From Cupriavidus necator N-1 (GTDB lineage: Bacteria; Pseudomonadota; Gammaproteobacteria; Burkholderiales; Burkholderiaceae), in contig NC_015726.1 of the NCBI RefSeq assembly GCF_000219215.1, positions 3,596,001 through 3,660,000 on the forward strand: 64,000 nucleotides of DNA. The letters are read 5' to 3'. Below the pieces are notes generated by a model. The model saw only the letters and a list, made by a program, of their open reading frames with translations, did not search any database and was not told the DNA's origin. A program made the position numbers and the translations under genes. Positions 21,099 through 28,943 of the stretch are shown piece after piece; the first letter of the stretch is position 1; the number at the start of each line of letters is the position of its first letter.

Positions 21099-21593
21099 TC
21101 AGGCCGCGCCACCCACCGGCAGCGCCGTGGTGTCCTTGATGCTTTCCAGCGCAAAGCTGGAGCGCACGTCGATCACCGACGGATGCGCCAGCAGCTGTTC
21201 CTGCATGAAGCGCGCGAAGTGCTCCATGTCTTCCACGTAGACCTTGAGCAGCAGGTCCATTTCGCCGGTCATGGCGTGGCACGCGGCCACCTCCGGCCAG
21301 ACCGCGATCGAGGCGCGGAACAGGTCCAGCGGTGCCTTGCCCTTGGGCGCGCCGCCATGCTTTTCCAGCCGGACATTGATATAGGCCAGCAGGCCAAGTC
21401 CGATCTTGTTGGGCTCCAGCAGCGCTGCGTACTGCCGGATCACGCCGATCTCCTCCAGCCGCCGGATGCGGCGCAGGCAGGGGCTGGGCGACAGGTTGAC
21501 GCGCTCGGCCACTTCCAGGTTGGTCAACCGGCCGTTGGTCTGCAGCACTTCCAGGATCTTCCGGTCGATCTTGTCCAACTCCACCTTGCTCAC
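21099..21593 (-). CDS. Lrp/AsnC-family transcriptional regulator
   Basis: A 164-aa regulator: N-terminal winged helix-turn-helix (LDKIDRKILEVLQTNGRLTNLEVAERVNLS, then SPCLRRIRRLEEIGVI) and a C-terminal AsnC ligand domain with MTGEMDLLLKVYVEDMEHFARF. The start is taken at GTG 21593, giving VSKVELDKIDRK with a CGGAG site upstream; a TTG at 21626 would add 11 residues. Such proteins sense amino acids. No linked target is obvious. Confidence 0.88.
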   Translation of the reverse strand: MSKVELDKIDRKILEVLQTNGRLTNLEVAERVNLSPSPCLRRIRRLEEIGVIRQYAALLEPNKIGLGLLAYINVRLEKHGGAPKGKAPLDLFRASIAVWPEVAACHAMTGEMDLLLKVYVEDMEHFARFMQEQLLAHPSVIDVRSSFALESIKDTTALPVGGAA

Positions 21594-21997
21594 GATATTG
21601 TTGCTCCGCAATATGTTTATTGGCAATTTTTTTGCGCAAATTTAGCAAGCCGTGCACAAGTACGCAATTTTTTGTGCAATTACGTCCGATACAGGGCCGC
21701 TTCTGATGAGCTGACAGCCTTATCGGTCACTCGCGCGGCAGCCGGTCGGGCTGGGCAAACCTGTGCGGTGGCGCCTCCGCGAATCGCGGCCGCGCCCCGC
21801 CGGCCGGAAGCAGGCAAGGATGGTGCCAAGCCCGGCAAACAGGGAAGCGGCATTCTACGGGCGTTTGCGAGCGAGGTCAGATTCTTCCTGGTGCACGAAC
21901 AAGGCGGACAGGCAAAGAAAAAGCGCGCGAACCCTAAGGCTCGCGCGCTTGGTGGCGTCGCTGGCAGTGTCCGCTGGCGCGGCCCTGCCAGGGCCGG
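21594..21997. other. Intergenic region upstream of lrp-type gene
   Basis: No gene is supported here. The part next to the regulator gene is A/T-rich (about 21600-21680) and probably holds its promoter; repeated TTTTTTGCGCAA/TTTTTTGTGCAA-like words are visible at 21628-21640 and 21667-21678. The other end holds the terminator of the EF-hand gene. Confidence 0.5.
21911..21950 (-). terminator. Rho-independent terminator of EF-hand gene
   Basis: On the minus strand a 10-bp stem AAGCGCGCGA/TCGCGCGCTT (21921-21930 with 21941-21950) is followed by TTTTTCTTT (complement of 21911-21920). It lies 48 bp after the EF-hand stop codon. Confidence 0.85.
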
Positions 21998-22603
21998 TCA
22001 GCCGCCGCTGGTAGACGGAGAGCCCGGTGCCGCGGGTGCCGGCTGGCTGCCCGGAGCCCCCTGGCCACGCGGGCCGCGGTCGCCGCGCTGCGAGTGCTCG
22101 CGGTGCATCTTTTCCATGCCGGCGCGGATTTCGTCGCGGGTCAGCTTGCCGTCGTGGTTGGCGTCGAGCTGGTCGAAGCGCTTGGCCAGGCGCGGCATGC
22201 CGGCATTGGCCTCAGCCTTGGTCAGCGCGCCGTCGCCGTTCTTGTCGGCCGCCTTGAACTTCTCGTCGAAGGCTGCCTGCATGCGCGCATGATGCTCGGC
22301 CATGGCGGCCTTGCGGTGCGCATCCATCTCGGCCTTGTCGATCTTGCCGTCGTGGTTGGTGTCGAGCTTGTTGAACCAGGCGTCGGCTTCCGCCTTGGAG
22401 ATCGCGCCATCGCCGTCGGTATCGATCGACTTCATCCACATGCCGCCACCGTGGTGGTGATGCTGACCCATGCCGGGCTTGCCGGCCGGCGCAGCGGGTG
22501 CGGCAGGGGCGCTGGCCTGGGCAAATGCGCCACCGGCGACCAGGAGGGCGGCCGATGCGGCCAGGAACTGCTTCAGGATCTGCGGCTTGTGATTGCGTTG
22601 CAT
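21998..22603 (-). CDS. Exported EF-hand calcium-binding protein
   Basis: A 201-aa protein with a signal peptide (hydrophobic FLAASAALLVAGGAFAQA, residues about 13-30), a His-rich patch HHHHGGG (48-54), and four EF-hand loops: DTDGDGAISKAE (61-72), DTNHDGKIDKAE (81-92), DKNGDGALTKAE (120-131) and DANHDGKLTRDE (147-158). The tail is Pro/Gly-rich. It likely binds Ca2+ in the periplasm or outside the cell. It is transcribed alone and ends in a strong terminator. Confidence 0.88.
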   Translation of the reverse strand: MQRNHKPQILKQFLAASAALLVAGGAFAQASAPAAPAAPAGKPGMGQHHHHGGGMWMKSIDTDGDGAISKAEADAWFNKLDTNHDGKIDKAEMDAHRKAAMAEHHARMQAAFDEKFKAADKNGDGALTKAEANAGMPRLAKRFDQLDANHDGKLTRDEIRAGMEKMHREHSQRGDRGPRGQGAPGSQPAPAAPGSPSTSGG

Positions 22604-22755
22604 GTCTTGCTCCTTTTCATCACGTTTGGCATGTACGGATTAGAACGCAGACGATGCGGGGAAGTTGGCGCTTTTAATACGATGTTACCCGGCTCACAGA
22701 AAGGCCCGCGCGCCGTAAGGGAACGCAAGCAAGCGCGAATATTTGGTGCCCTGTA

Positions 22756-23439
22756 TCAGTCCTTCGGCGCCAGCTGGTCTTCGCCGGCCGCCTGCGGTGC
22801 CATCAACGGCTGGTACTGGCGCGGATCGACCGGTTGCGGCTGCGGTTGCGCGGGCTGGGCCTGCTGCGCAGGCGCCTGGCCTTGCGGCTGCTGGCTCACG
22901 ACCGGCGCCGGGGGCGGCATCGGCGTTGCCATCGGTGCCGCGGCGCCGGCGGGCGGCGTGGGCAAGGCACCGGCCGCTGCCGGTGCGCCGCGCGTGGCGC
23001 CGGCCTGCAGCGGCAGCACGATTTCCTGGCGCACGCCGCCGCGCTCGATCACCACCGCACGCTGGCGGATCTCCGCCAGCCGGATCTGCGGCGACAGCTC
23101 GGCGCCGGCGCGCACCGCCTTGGGCGGGCCGCCATCGATCGACACGATTGCCGCGCCCGCGCCGCCATCCACCTCGGCCACTACGCCGATCAGCTGCACG
23201 TCGCGCGGGCCGCCCTGCGCCGAGCCGCCAAACAGCGTCGCGACCGCGCCGGTCTCGACCGCCTCGGTCTGGGCTACGCGCGCGTTCTGCGGCACCGGGA
23301 TGGTACGCATCGCGCTGAAGGTCAGCACCCAGTAGGTGGCAAGCGCACATAGCGCTATGAACAACACCAGGCTGGCCAGGCGCGACAGCCAGGGCGCGGA
23401 GGCATCGAAGCGGAGCGAAGGCCGGAGGGACAGTTGCAT
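22756..23439 (-). CDS. gspC: Type II secretion protein GspC
   Basis: A 227-aa inner-membrane protein: short cytoplasmic N-terminus, one membrane helix (LASLVLFIALCALATYWVL, about 21-39), then a periplasmic HR domain (LFGGSAQGG, VQLIGVVAEVDGG, AIVSIDGGPPKAVRAGAEL) and a Pro/Gln/Ala-rich tail. No PDZ domain is present, as in short betaproteobacterial GspC. It links the inner-membrane platform to the secretin GspD. It is divergent from the other gsp genes and separated from them by hmp and nsrR. The start is the ATG of MQLSLRPS. Confidence 0.85.
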   Translation of the reverse strand: MQLSLRPSLRFDASAPWLSRLASLVLFIALCALATYWVLTFSAMRTIPVPQNARVAQTEAVETGAVATLFGGSAQGGPRDVQLIGVVAEVDGGAGAAIVSIDGGPPKAVRAGAELSPQIRLAEIRQRAVVIERGGVRQEIVLPLQAGATRGAPAAAGALPTPPAGAAAPMATPMPPPAPVVSQQPQGQAPAQQAQPAQPQPQPVDPRQYQPLMAPQAAGEDQLAPKD

Positions 23440-23552
23440 GGGATCGGGACCTGGATACCCACAAGGCGGGCAATGGCGCGTGAGCGCAGACGCGCCAAGC
23501 GTACCAGAGCCCCATGACACTGTCTGCCGTGCCGGTGCCGCCCCGCCGACGC

Positions 23553-24773
23553 TTAGAGCAGGTCGTCCAGCAGGTCCGGCCCGAACACCTCGCGCTCGAT
23601 ATGCGCCACCGGCACGCCCGCGCTGACCAGCGCATGGCGCTGCTCCTGCATGAAGCCGAGCGGTCCGCACAGGTAGAAGCTGCCGTCAACAAAGCGCTGC
23701 AGGTCGGGCTGGCGCAGCAGTTCGGCCACCGGCATTGTGCCGGCGTGGTCGTAGTCGCGGCCGGCGACGTCGCCCGCTTGCGGGGTTTCATAGCTGATGT
23801 GCGTGGCGAGCTGCGGCAGGCGTTCGCGCGCCCATTGCAGGTCGGCGCGATGGGCGTGGTGGCGGCCATCGCGCGCGGCATGGGCAAACAGCACCTGGCG
23901 CTGCGATCCCTGCGCGGCCAGCGTGCGCAGCACCGACAGCATCGGCGTGATGCCGATGCCGGCCGATAGCAGCACCAGCGGACGGCGCCCGTCGAGCGCC
24001 GGCGTGAACTCGCCGAACGGCGCGCTCACCTTGAGTTCCGTGCCCACCTGGGCGTTGGCGTGCAGCCAGTTGGACACCGCGCCGGCCGGGGTGGTGCGGT
24101 CGCCCGCCTCGCGCTTGACCGAGATGCGCCAGGTCGGCAGCCCGCTTTCGGCCGACAGCGAATACTGGCGCAGCTGGCGCTGGCCATCGTCGAGGCGCGC
24201 CTCGACGCTGATGTACTGGCCCGGGCGGAACGCACGCAGCGGCTGGCCGTCGGCGGCAGCCAGGGTGAGCGCCACCACCTGGTCGCCCTGCGCCTCGCGT
24301 CGCACCACGCGCACCGGCGTCAGCTCGCCGGCGGCCACGCCGGTGCGCTGGTACAGGCGCGCCTCGGCGGCGATCAGCTCGCCGGCCAGCAGCCAGTAGG
24401 CCTCGTCCCAGGCGGCCAGCAGCGGCGGCGTGGCGGCCTCGCCCAGCACCGCGGAGATGGCGCCCAGCAGGTGGCGGCCGACGATCGGGTAGTGCGCGGG
24501 CGTCAGGCCCACGGCCGCATGCTTGTGGACGATGCGCTCGAGCACCGGCCCCAGCGCCGCGGCGTTATCGATATTGGCCGCATAGGCGAACACGGCCGAG
24601 GCCAGCGACTGCTGCTGGCTGCCGTTGGCCTGGTTGCCCATGTTGAACATTTGCGTCAGCTCGGGCCGGTCCGCGAACATCTCGCGGTAGAAATGCGTGG
24701 TGATGGCCAGGCCGTGCTCGCGCAGCACGGGGACGCTTGCATCGATATAGGGGCGGGAAGCGGCGGACAGCAT
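23553..24773 (-). CDS. hmp: Flavohemoprotein, nitric oxide dioxygenase
   Basis: A 406-aa enzyme that oxidises NO to nitrate with O2 and NAD(P)H. The globin domain has Tyr29, a Gln at 53, proximal His85 (VHKHAAVG) and Tyr95; the FAD domain has RQYSLSAESG; the NAD domain has GIGITPMLSVLRTL and the C-terminal EVFGPDLL. Length and domain order are standard. It lies between nsrR and gspC; a CATGCA-N7-TGCATG palindrome sits just upstream of the start, fitting NsrR control. Confidence 0.96.
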   Translation of the reverse strand: MLSAASRPYIDASVPVLREHGLAITTHFYREMFADRPELTQMFNMGNQANGSQQQSLASAVFAYAANIDNAAALGPVLERIVHKHAAVGLTPAHYPIVGRHLLGAISAVLGEAATPPLLAAWDEAYWLLAGELIAAEARLYQRTGVAAGELTPVRVVRREAQGDQVVALTLAAADGQPLRAFRPGQYISVEARLDDGQRQLRQYSLSAESGLPTWRISVKREAGDRTTPAGAVSNWLHANAQVGTELKVSAPFGEFTPALDGRRPLVLLSAGIGITPMLSVLRTLAAQGSQRQVLFAHAARDGRHHAHRADLQWARERLPQLATHISYETPQAGDVAGRDYDHAGTMPVAELLRQPDLQRFVDGSFYLCGPLGFMQEQRHALVSAGVPVAHIEREVFGPDLLDDLL

Positions 24774-24795
24774 CAGGAAACACTCCGTTTTAAAT

Positions 24796-24814
24796 CATGC
24801 AAATAAAATGCATG
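24796..24814. promoter_or_regulatory. Putative NsrR operator upstream of hmp
   Basis: A perfect inverted repeat CATGCA-N7-TGCATG in A/T-rich sequence 23 bp before the hmp start. It resembles NsrR boxes built on (G)ATGCAT half-sites. The same ATGCAT core occurs in the nsrR promoter. Confidence 0.6.
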
Positions 24815-24867
24815 TTTTTGCTCAAAATAAAACCGGCTCTCGCCGGCCCGGGGCGGACACGATCCGC

Positions 24868-25320
24868 TCAGGCCGAATGCCGGTTCAGGAAATCGCGATG
24901 CAGGCGGATGATCGACTCGGCCGTCTGGCTGCCGGTGACATCGGCCAGCGTGACGTCGTCCAGCGCGCGGTAGAAAGCCTGCTCGGCCACGTCCAGCGCG
25001 CGCTTCAGTCGGCAGTTGCCGTTCAGCGCACAGGGCGGGTTGTTGCAGTCGATCACCGCCTTGTGCCCTTCCAGCTCGCGCAGGATGGTGCCGATGGTCA
25101 GCCGCTCGGCGCCGGGGCCCAGCTGCAGGCCGCCGTGGCGGCCGCGCGTGGCACTGATCCAGCCCAGCTTCGACAACCGCGCCGCCACCTTGACGAGGTG
25201 GTTGTGCGAGATGCCGAACTGCTGCCCCACCTCGGCAATGGTGATCGGCCGGCTGCCATCGCCACGGGCGACGTACATCAGCAGGCGCAACGCATAGTCG
25301 GAAAAGCGGGTCAGTTGCAT
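24868..25320 (-). CDS. nsrR: NsrR, nitric-oxide-sensing Rrf2 repressor
   Basis: A 150-aa Rrf2 regulator starting MQLTRFSDYALRLLMYVA, the NsrR hallmark, with a winged helix (ISHNHLVKVAARLSKLGWI) and the cluster-binding cysteines in CNNPPCALNGNC (about residues 92-103). Its Fe-S cluster is destroyed by NO, relieving repression. Adjacency to hmp and ATGCAT-type sites upstream of both genes support the assignment. Confidence 0.93.
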   Translation of the reverse strand: MQLTRFSDYALRLLMYVARGDGSRPITIAEVGQQFGISHNHLVKVAARLSKLGWISATRGRHGGLQLGPGAERLTIGTILRELEGHKAVIDCNNPPCALNGNCRLKRALDVAEQAFYRALDDVTLADVTGSQTAESIIRLHRDFLNRHSA

Positions 25321-25329
25321 CGTGTCGCC

Positions 25330-25358
25330 ATCTTAAAAAAGATGCATCTAGGATGCAA
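25330..25358 (-). promoter_or_regulatory. nsrR promoter with internal palindrome
   Basis: On the minus strand a -35 TTGCAT (25353-25358) and -10 TAAGAT (25330-25335) are spaced by 17 bp. A perfect 10-bp palindrome AGATGCATCT (25340-25349) lies in the spacer, close to NsrR half-sites, suggesting autoregulation. Confidence 0.65.
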
Positions 25359-25538
25359 GTTATTTCCCTGCCGGATGCCCGTCCTCAGTAACTGTGATCC
25401 GGATCAGACAATGCTGAGGTGCCGAAGGGGCCGCCCATAAAACAGTCATGTGGCGCCGGTTATACTGACTGGCGAACCCGGCCCGCCGCCCCCCAACCGG
25501 TGCGGGCCCAGCCATTCCAGCCAAGAGGTCCACTGACG

Positions 25539-26006
25539 ATGCGCAGATTCACTTCCCAGATTGCCAGCCCCGCCCGTTCCGTGCGTGCCCGCCGTGCGCG
25601 TGGCTTCACCCTGATCGAGATCATGGTCGTGATCGTGATCCTTGGCGTGCTGGCGGCGCTGGTGGTGCCCAAGATCATGAGCCGTCCGGACGAGGCCCGC
25701 ATCGTGGCCGCGCGCCAGGACATCTCGTCGATCATGCAGGCGCTCAAGCTGTATCGCCTGGACAACAGCCGCTACCCCACCACCGAGCAGGGCCTGCCCG
25801 CGCTGGTGGCCAAGCCCACCACCGAGCCCGTGCCCAACAACTGGAAGGGCGGCGGCTACCTGGAAAAGCTGCCCAAGGATCCCTGGGGCCATCCGTACCA
25901 GTACCTGAACCCGGGCGTGCGCGGCGAGATCGACGTGTTCAGCTTCGGCGCCGACGGCCAGGCCGGCGGCAACGGCAACGACGCCGACATCGGCAACTGG
26001 GAATAA
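25539..26006 (+). CDS. gspG: Type II secretion major pseudopilin GspG
   Basis: A 155-aa pseudopilin. The prepilin cleavage site is [12 protein letters not shown] (Gly22/Phe23 with Glu27 at +5), followed by the N-terminal helix and the family core [29 protein letters not shown] and a Ca-site-type ending with FSFGADGQ and NDADIGNW. It forms the pseudopilus shaft. It is the first gene of the plus-strand gsp run, divergent from nsrR. Confidence 0.96.
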   Translation: MRRFTSQIASPARSVRARRARGFTLIEIMVVIVILGVLAALVVPKIMSRPDEARIVAARQDISSIMQALKLYRLDNSRYPTTEQGLPALVAKPTTEPVPNNWKGGGYLEKLPKDPWGHPYQYLNPGVRGEIDVFSFGADGQAGGNGNDADIGNWE

Positions 26007-26034
26007 GCACCGCCCCGCCGCCCCCCCTGCAACC

Positions 26035-26535
26035 ATGACCACGGCGCCGCGCCGCCGCGCGACCGGCCCCCGGCGCCGCGGCTTTACACTGCTAGAGCTG
26101 CTGGTGGTCATGGTGATCGCCGGCATCGTGATCTCGCTGGTGGCGGTCAACGCCTCGCCCAATGAACGGGGCCGCGTGCTAGACGACGGCCAGCGCATCG
26201 CGCGGCTGTTCGAACTGGCGCAGGAAGAGGCACAGCTTGGCGCCCGCCCGCTCGCCTGGGAGGGCAATGCCAGCGGCTGGCGCTTCCTGGAATTGACCCC
26301 CAACGGCTGGATCCCCATGCGTACCGACGTGTTTGCCCCAGGCCACTGGCGCCTGGCGCTGGACCAGGTGATCGTGTCCGAAGGGGGCCGCAGCACCGGG
26401 ACCAGCAGCCCGCCCCGGCTGATCTTCGGGCGCGAGCTGATCGATGCCCCGCAGCGGCTGATCCTGGTGCGCGGCGATATCCGCGTGGACGTTGCCGGCG
26501 ACGGCAGCGGCCGCTATTTCGCCAGCACGCCATGA
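26035..26535 (+). CDS. gspH: Type II secretion minor pseudopilin GspH
   Basis: A 166-aa pseudopilin with cleavage site RRRG/FTLLELLVV (Gly16/Phe17) and a GspH-type soluble domain ending RLILVRGDIRVDVAGDGSGRYF. It is a minor component near the pseudopilus tip. It starts 28 bp after gspG and its stop overlaps the gspI start by 4 bp. Confidence 0.92.
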   Translation: MTTAPRRRATGPRRRGFTLLELLVVMVIAGIVISLVAVNASPNERGRVLDDGQRIARLFELAQEEAQLGARPLAWEGNASGWRFLELTPNGWIPMRTDVFAPGHWRLALDQVIVSEGGRSTGTSSPPRLIFGRELIDAPQRLILVRGDIRVDVAGDGSGRYFASTP

Positions 26536-26954
26536 AACCCTGCCCCCGCTCCTTGCCGCGGCCGGCCCGGCGCGGGCGCAACGCTGGCTTTACGCTAATC
26601 GAAGTGCTGGTGGCGCTGACCATCCTGGCGGTCGCGCTGACCGCGGCAATGCGGGCGATGGGCTCGATGGTCGATGCCAGCGCGTCGCTGCAGGCGCGCA
26701 TGCTGGCCGAGTGGAGTGCCGAGAATCACCTGGCCGCGCTGCGCCTGGCCAAGACCTGGCCCGAGCCCGGCGTCAGCGGCTATGCCTGCCCGCAGGGCGG
26801 CACGCCGCTGTATTGCGAGCAATCCGTCTCGGGCACGCCCAATCCCGTTTTCCGCCGCGTCGAAATCGCGGTCTACCCGTCCGCCACGGACAAGTCCGTA
26901 CGCCTGGCGTGGCTGGTCACCATAGTCCCCAATGAAACCCGCAACGTGCTCTGA
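26532..26954 (+). CDS. gspI: Type II secretion minor pseudopilin GspI
   Basis: A 140-aa pseudopilin with cleavage site NAG/FTLIEVLVAL (Gly19/Phe20), and the family pattern AEWSAENHLAALRLAKTWP. GspI nucleates the GspI-J-K tip complex. It overlaps gspH (ATGA) and its 3' end overlaps the gspJ start by 23 bp. Confidence 0.93.
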   Translation: MKPCPRSLPRPARRGRNAGFTLIEVLVALTILAVALTAAMRAMGSMVDASASLQARMLAEWSAENHLAALRLAKTWPEPGVSGYACPQGGTPLYCEQSVSGTPNPVFRRVEIAVYPSATDKSVRLAWLVTIVPNETRNVL

Positions 26955-27636
26955 GCGCCGCCGCCCGCGGCGGCCCGGCGGCTTCACGCTGCTGGAGATG
27001 CTGGTCGCCATCACGCTGCTGGCGGTGATGGCGGTGATCGGCTGGCGCGCGCTGGACAGCCTGACGCGCAGCCGCGAGCGCCTCACCGACCACGACGCGC
27101 GCCTGGACGCGCTGAAAGTGCTCTACGGCCAACTCCAGGCCGACTGCGAGCACCTGGCCAACCCCACGCTGCTGCAGGCCAGCCCGGTCGAGATCGGCCA
27201 GAACCGGCTGCTGCTGGTGCGCGACCGGCGCGACGAAGGCCAGCCGCCGACCTGGCAGGTGCTGTCGTACCAGCTCGACGGCAATACCCTGGTGCGCGTG
27301 GCGGCACCGCCGGTGAACAGCAGGGCCGGCCTGCAGTCGGCGCTGCTGGCCCTGCGCCAGGGCGGCGGCAACACCGCGCAGGTGCGGCGCGTGCTGGCCG
27401 ACGTGGACGGCATGAGCATGCGCGCATGGGTGGAGCCCGCCGGCTGGCAGGCCGACAGCGGGCGCATCCGCAACGTGCTGTTCGCGGGCAATGCCGCCAG
27501 CGCCGTGGCCGCCTCCGCGCCCGGCGCGGCACAGTCCAACACCGCGGTGCGCGCAGTGGAACTGACCATCTTCGCCCGCATGGGCGATGGCGATGCGCCG
27601 CGGCAGTTCCAGAAGATCTGCATGACCGGGCTATGA
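26932..27636 (+). CDS. gspJ: Type II secretion minor pseudopilin GspJ
   Basis: A 234-aa pseudopilin with cleavage site PGG/FTLLEMLVAI (Gly17/Phe18) and the GspJ core IGWRALDSLTRSRERL and RVLADVDGMSMRAWVEPAGW. It is part of the tip complex. It overlaps both neighbours: 23 bp with gspI and 4 bp (ATGA) with gspK. Confidence 0.93.
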   Translation: MKPATCSERRRPRRPGGFTLLEMLVAITLLAVMAVIGWRALDSLTRSRERLTDHDARLDALKVLYGQLQADCEHLANPTLLQASPVEIGQNRLLLVRDRRDEGQPPTWQVLSYQLDGNTLVRVAAPPVNSRAGLQSALLALRQGGGNTAQVRRVLADVDGMSMRAWVEPAGWQADSGRIRNVLFAGNAASAVAASAPGAAQSNTAVRAVELTIFARMGDGDAPRQFQKICMTGL

Positions 27637-28673
27637 GGCAAGCCGGCCGCCCGCCTCGCCTGGTGCCGTTGCGCCGCCGCCCGCGCGGTGCGGCCGTGGT
27701 CACCGCGCTGCTGATGGTGACGCTGGCCGTGGTGGTGGTGTCCGGCATGCTGTGGCGCCAGCAGGTGCAGATCCGCGCCATCGAGAACCAGCGGCTGCTG
27801 GCCCAGGCCACCTGGATCGAGCGTGCCGCCGTGGACTGGGCGCGGCTGATCCTGCGCGACGACCAGCGCCGCACCAATGTCGACGAACTGGGCGAGCCGT
27901 GGGCGGTGCCGATCGCCGAGACGCGGCTGTCGGACTTCCTCGGCGCGGCACTGCGCACCGATGTCGCGGGCGAGACCTCGTTCCTGTCGGGCCGCATCCT
28001 GGATGCGCAGGCGCGCCTGAACCTGGCCAACCTGGTGGTGTGGACCGCCACTGGCGGCGAAGGCGGCCAGGCAGGCCGCGCGGCCTCGGTCGACCCGGCG
28101 GCGCAGGCCGCATACCGCCGCCTGCTGCAGACGGTCGGCCTGAACCCGGCGCTGGCCGAGACCACGGCGCGCTACATGCTGCAGGCCGCGCAGGGCGGCA
28201 ATGCCAGCGGCCAGCCGGCGCCGCGCCCGCTGGACAGCGTGCAGGGGCTGATGGCACTGCCCGGCTACACGCCGGAGATGGTGGCGGTGCTGGAGCCCTT
28301 TGTTACCGTGCTGCCCGAGCGCACGCTGGTCAACGCCAACACCGCCGAGGCCGAGGTGCTGGCTGCGGTCATCGACAAGCTGCCGCTGGAGCGCGCGCGC
28401 GAACTGGTGCGCCAGCGCGACCGCGCCTACTTCAACAACCTGGGCAACCTGCAGACCCAGCTGGCCGCGGTGGCGCCGCAGGCGGATGCCGCCAACCTCG
28501 GCAACCTGCTCGACGTGCGCACGCACTACTTCCTGGTCTACGGACTGGTGCGGCACGAGCGCGCCACCCGGCTGCAGGTGTCGCTGATCTTCCGCGGCGA
28601 GCCGCTGGGCACGGCCAACACCACCCGCGTGGTCTGGATCCAGGATGCGGACCGGCTGCCGGACCTGCGCTGA
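27633..28673 (+). CDS. gspK: Type II secretion tip pseudopilin GspK
   Basis: A 346-aa large minor pseudopilin. The N-terminus is RRPRG/AAVVTALLMVTLAVVVVSGML, with the usual GspK absence of Glu at +5. The soluble part contains DAQARLNLANLV and a helix-hairpin-helix-like NANTAEAEVLAAVI region. GspK caps the pseudopilus. The start overlaps the gspJ stop (ATGA). A 270-bp gap without a gene follows, so gspL-F may be a separate transcript. Confidence 0.93.
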   Translation: MRQAGRPPRLVPLRRRPRGAAVVTALLMVTLAVVVVSGMLWRQQVQIRAIENQRLLAQATWIERAAVDWARLILRDDQRRTNVDELGEPWAVPIAETRLSDFLGAALRTDVAGETSFLSGRILDAQARLNLANLVVWTATGGEGGQAGRAASVDPAAQAAYRRLLQTVGLNPALAETTARYMLQAAQGGNASGQPAPRPLDSVQGLMALPGYTPEMVAVLEPFVTVLPERTLVNANTAEAEVLAAVIDKLPLERARELVRQRDRAYFNNLGNLQTQLAAVAPQADAANLGNLLDVRTHYFLVYGLVRHERATRLQVSLIFRGEPLGTANTTRVVWIQDADRLPDLR

Positions 28674-28943
28674 GCGGCGCCCACCAAACCAGGCAACAGG
28701 CCGAATTTGCACGCGCAAGCAACCGGGGAGAATGGTATTGACGCGGTTTAGTCACACAGGCAAGGTATGCTGCGGCGCTGGCGCGAGCGTGGCCCCAGCC
28801 CACCCGCCGCCGTCCGGCCTTCCTGGCCGCCCGCCGGCATCCCCGCGCCCCGGCAAGTTTCTGACTCCGGGGCGATCCAGGGCGCATCCCAACCGGCCAT
28901 GCGCCTGCCCGAGCCGTTCCACTGACGCCAAAGCAAGGAAACC

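Noticed and set aside
28748..28773. TTGACG at about 28738 as an internal gsp promoter
   Set aside because: The nearest -10-like TATGCT is about 22 bp away, too far for a normal sigma-70 promoter.
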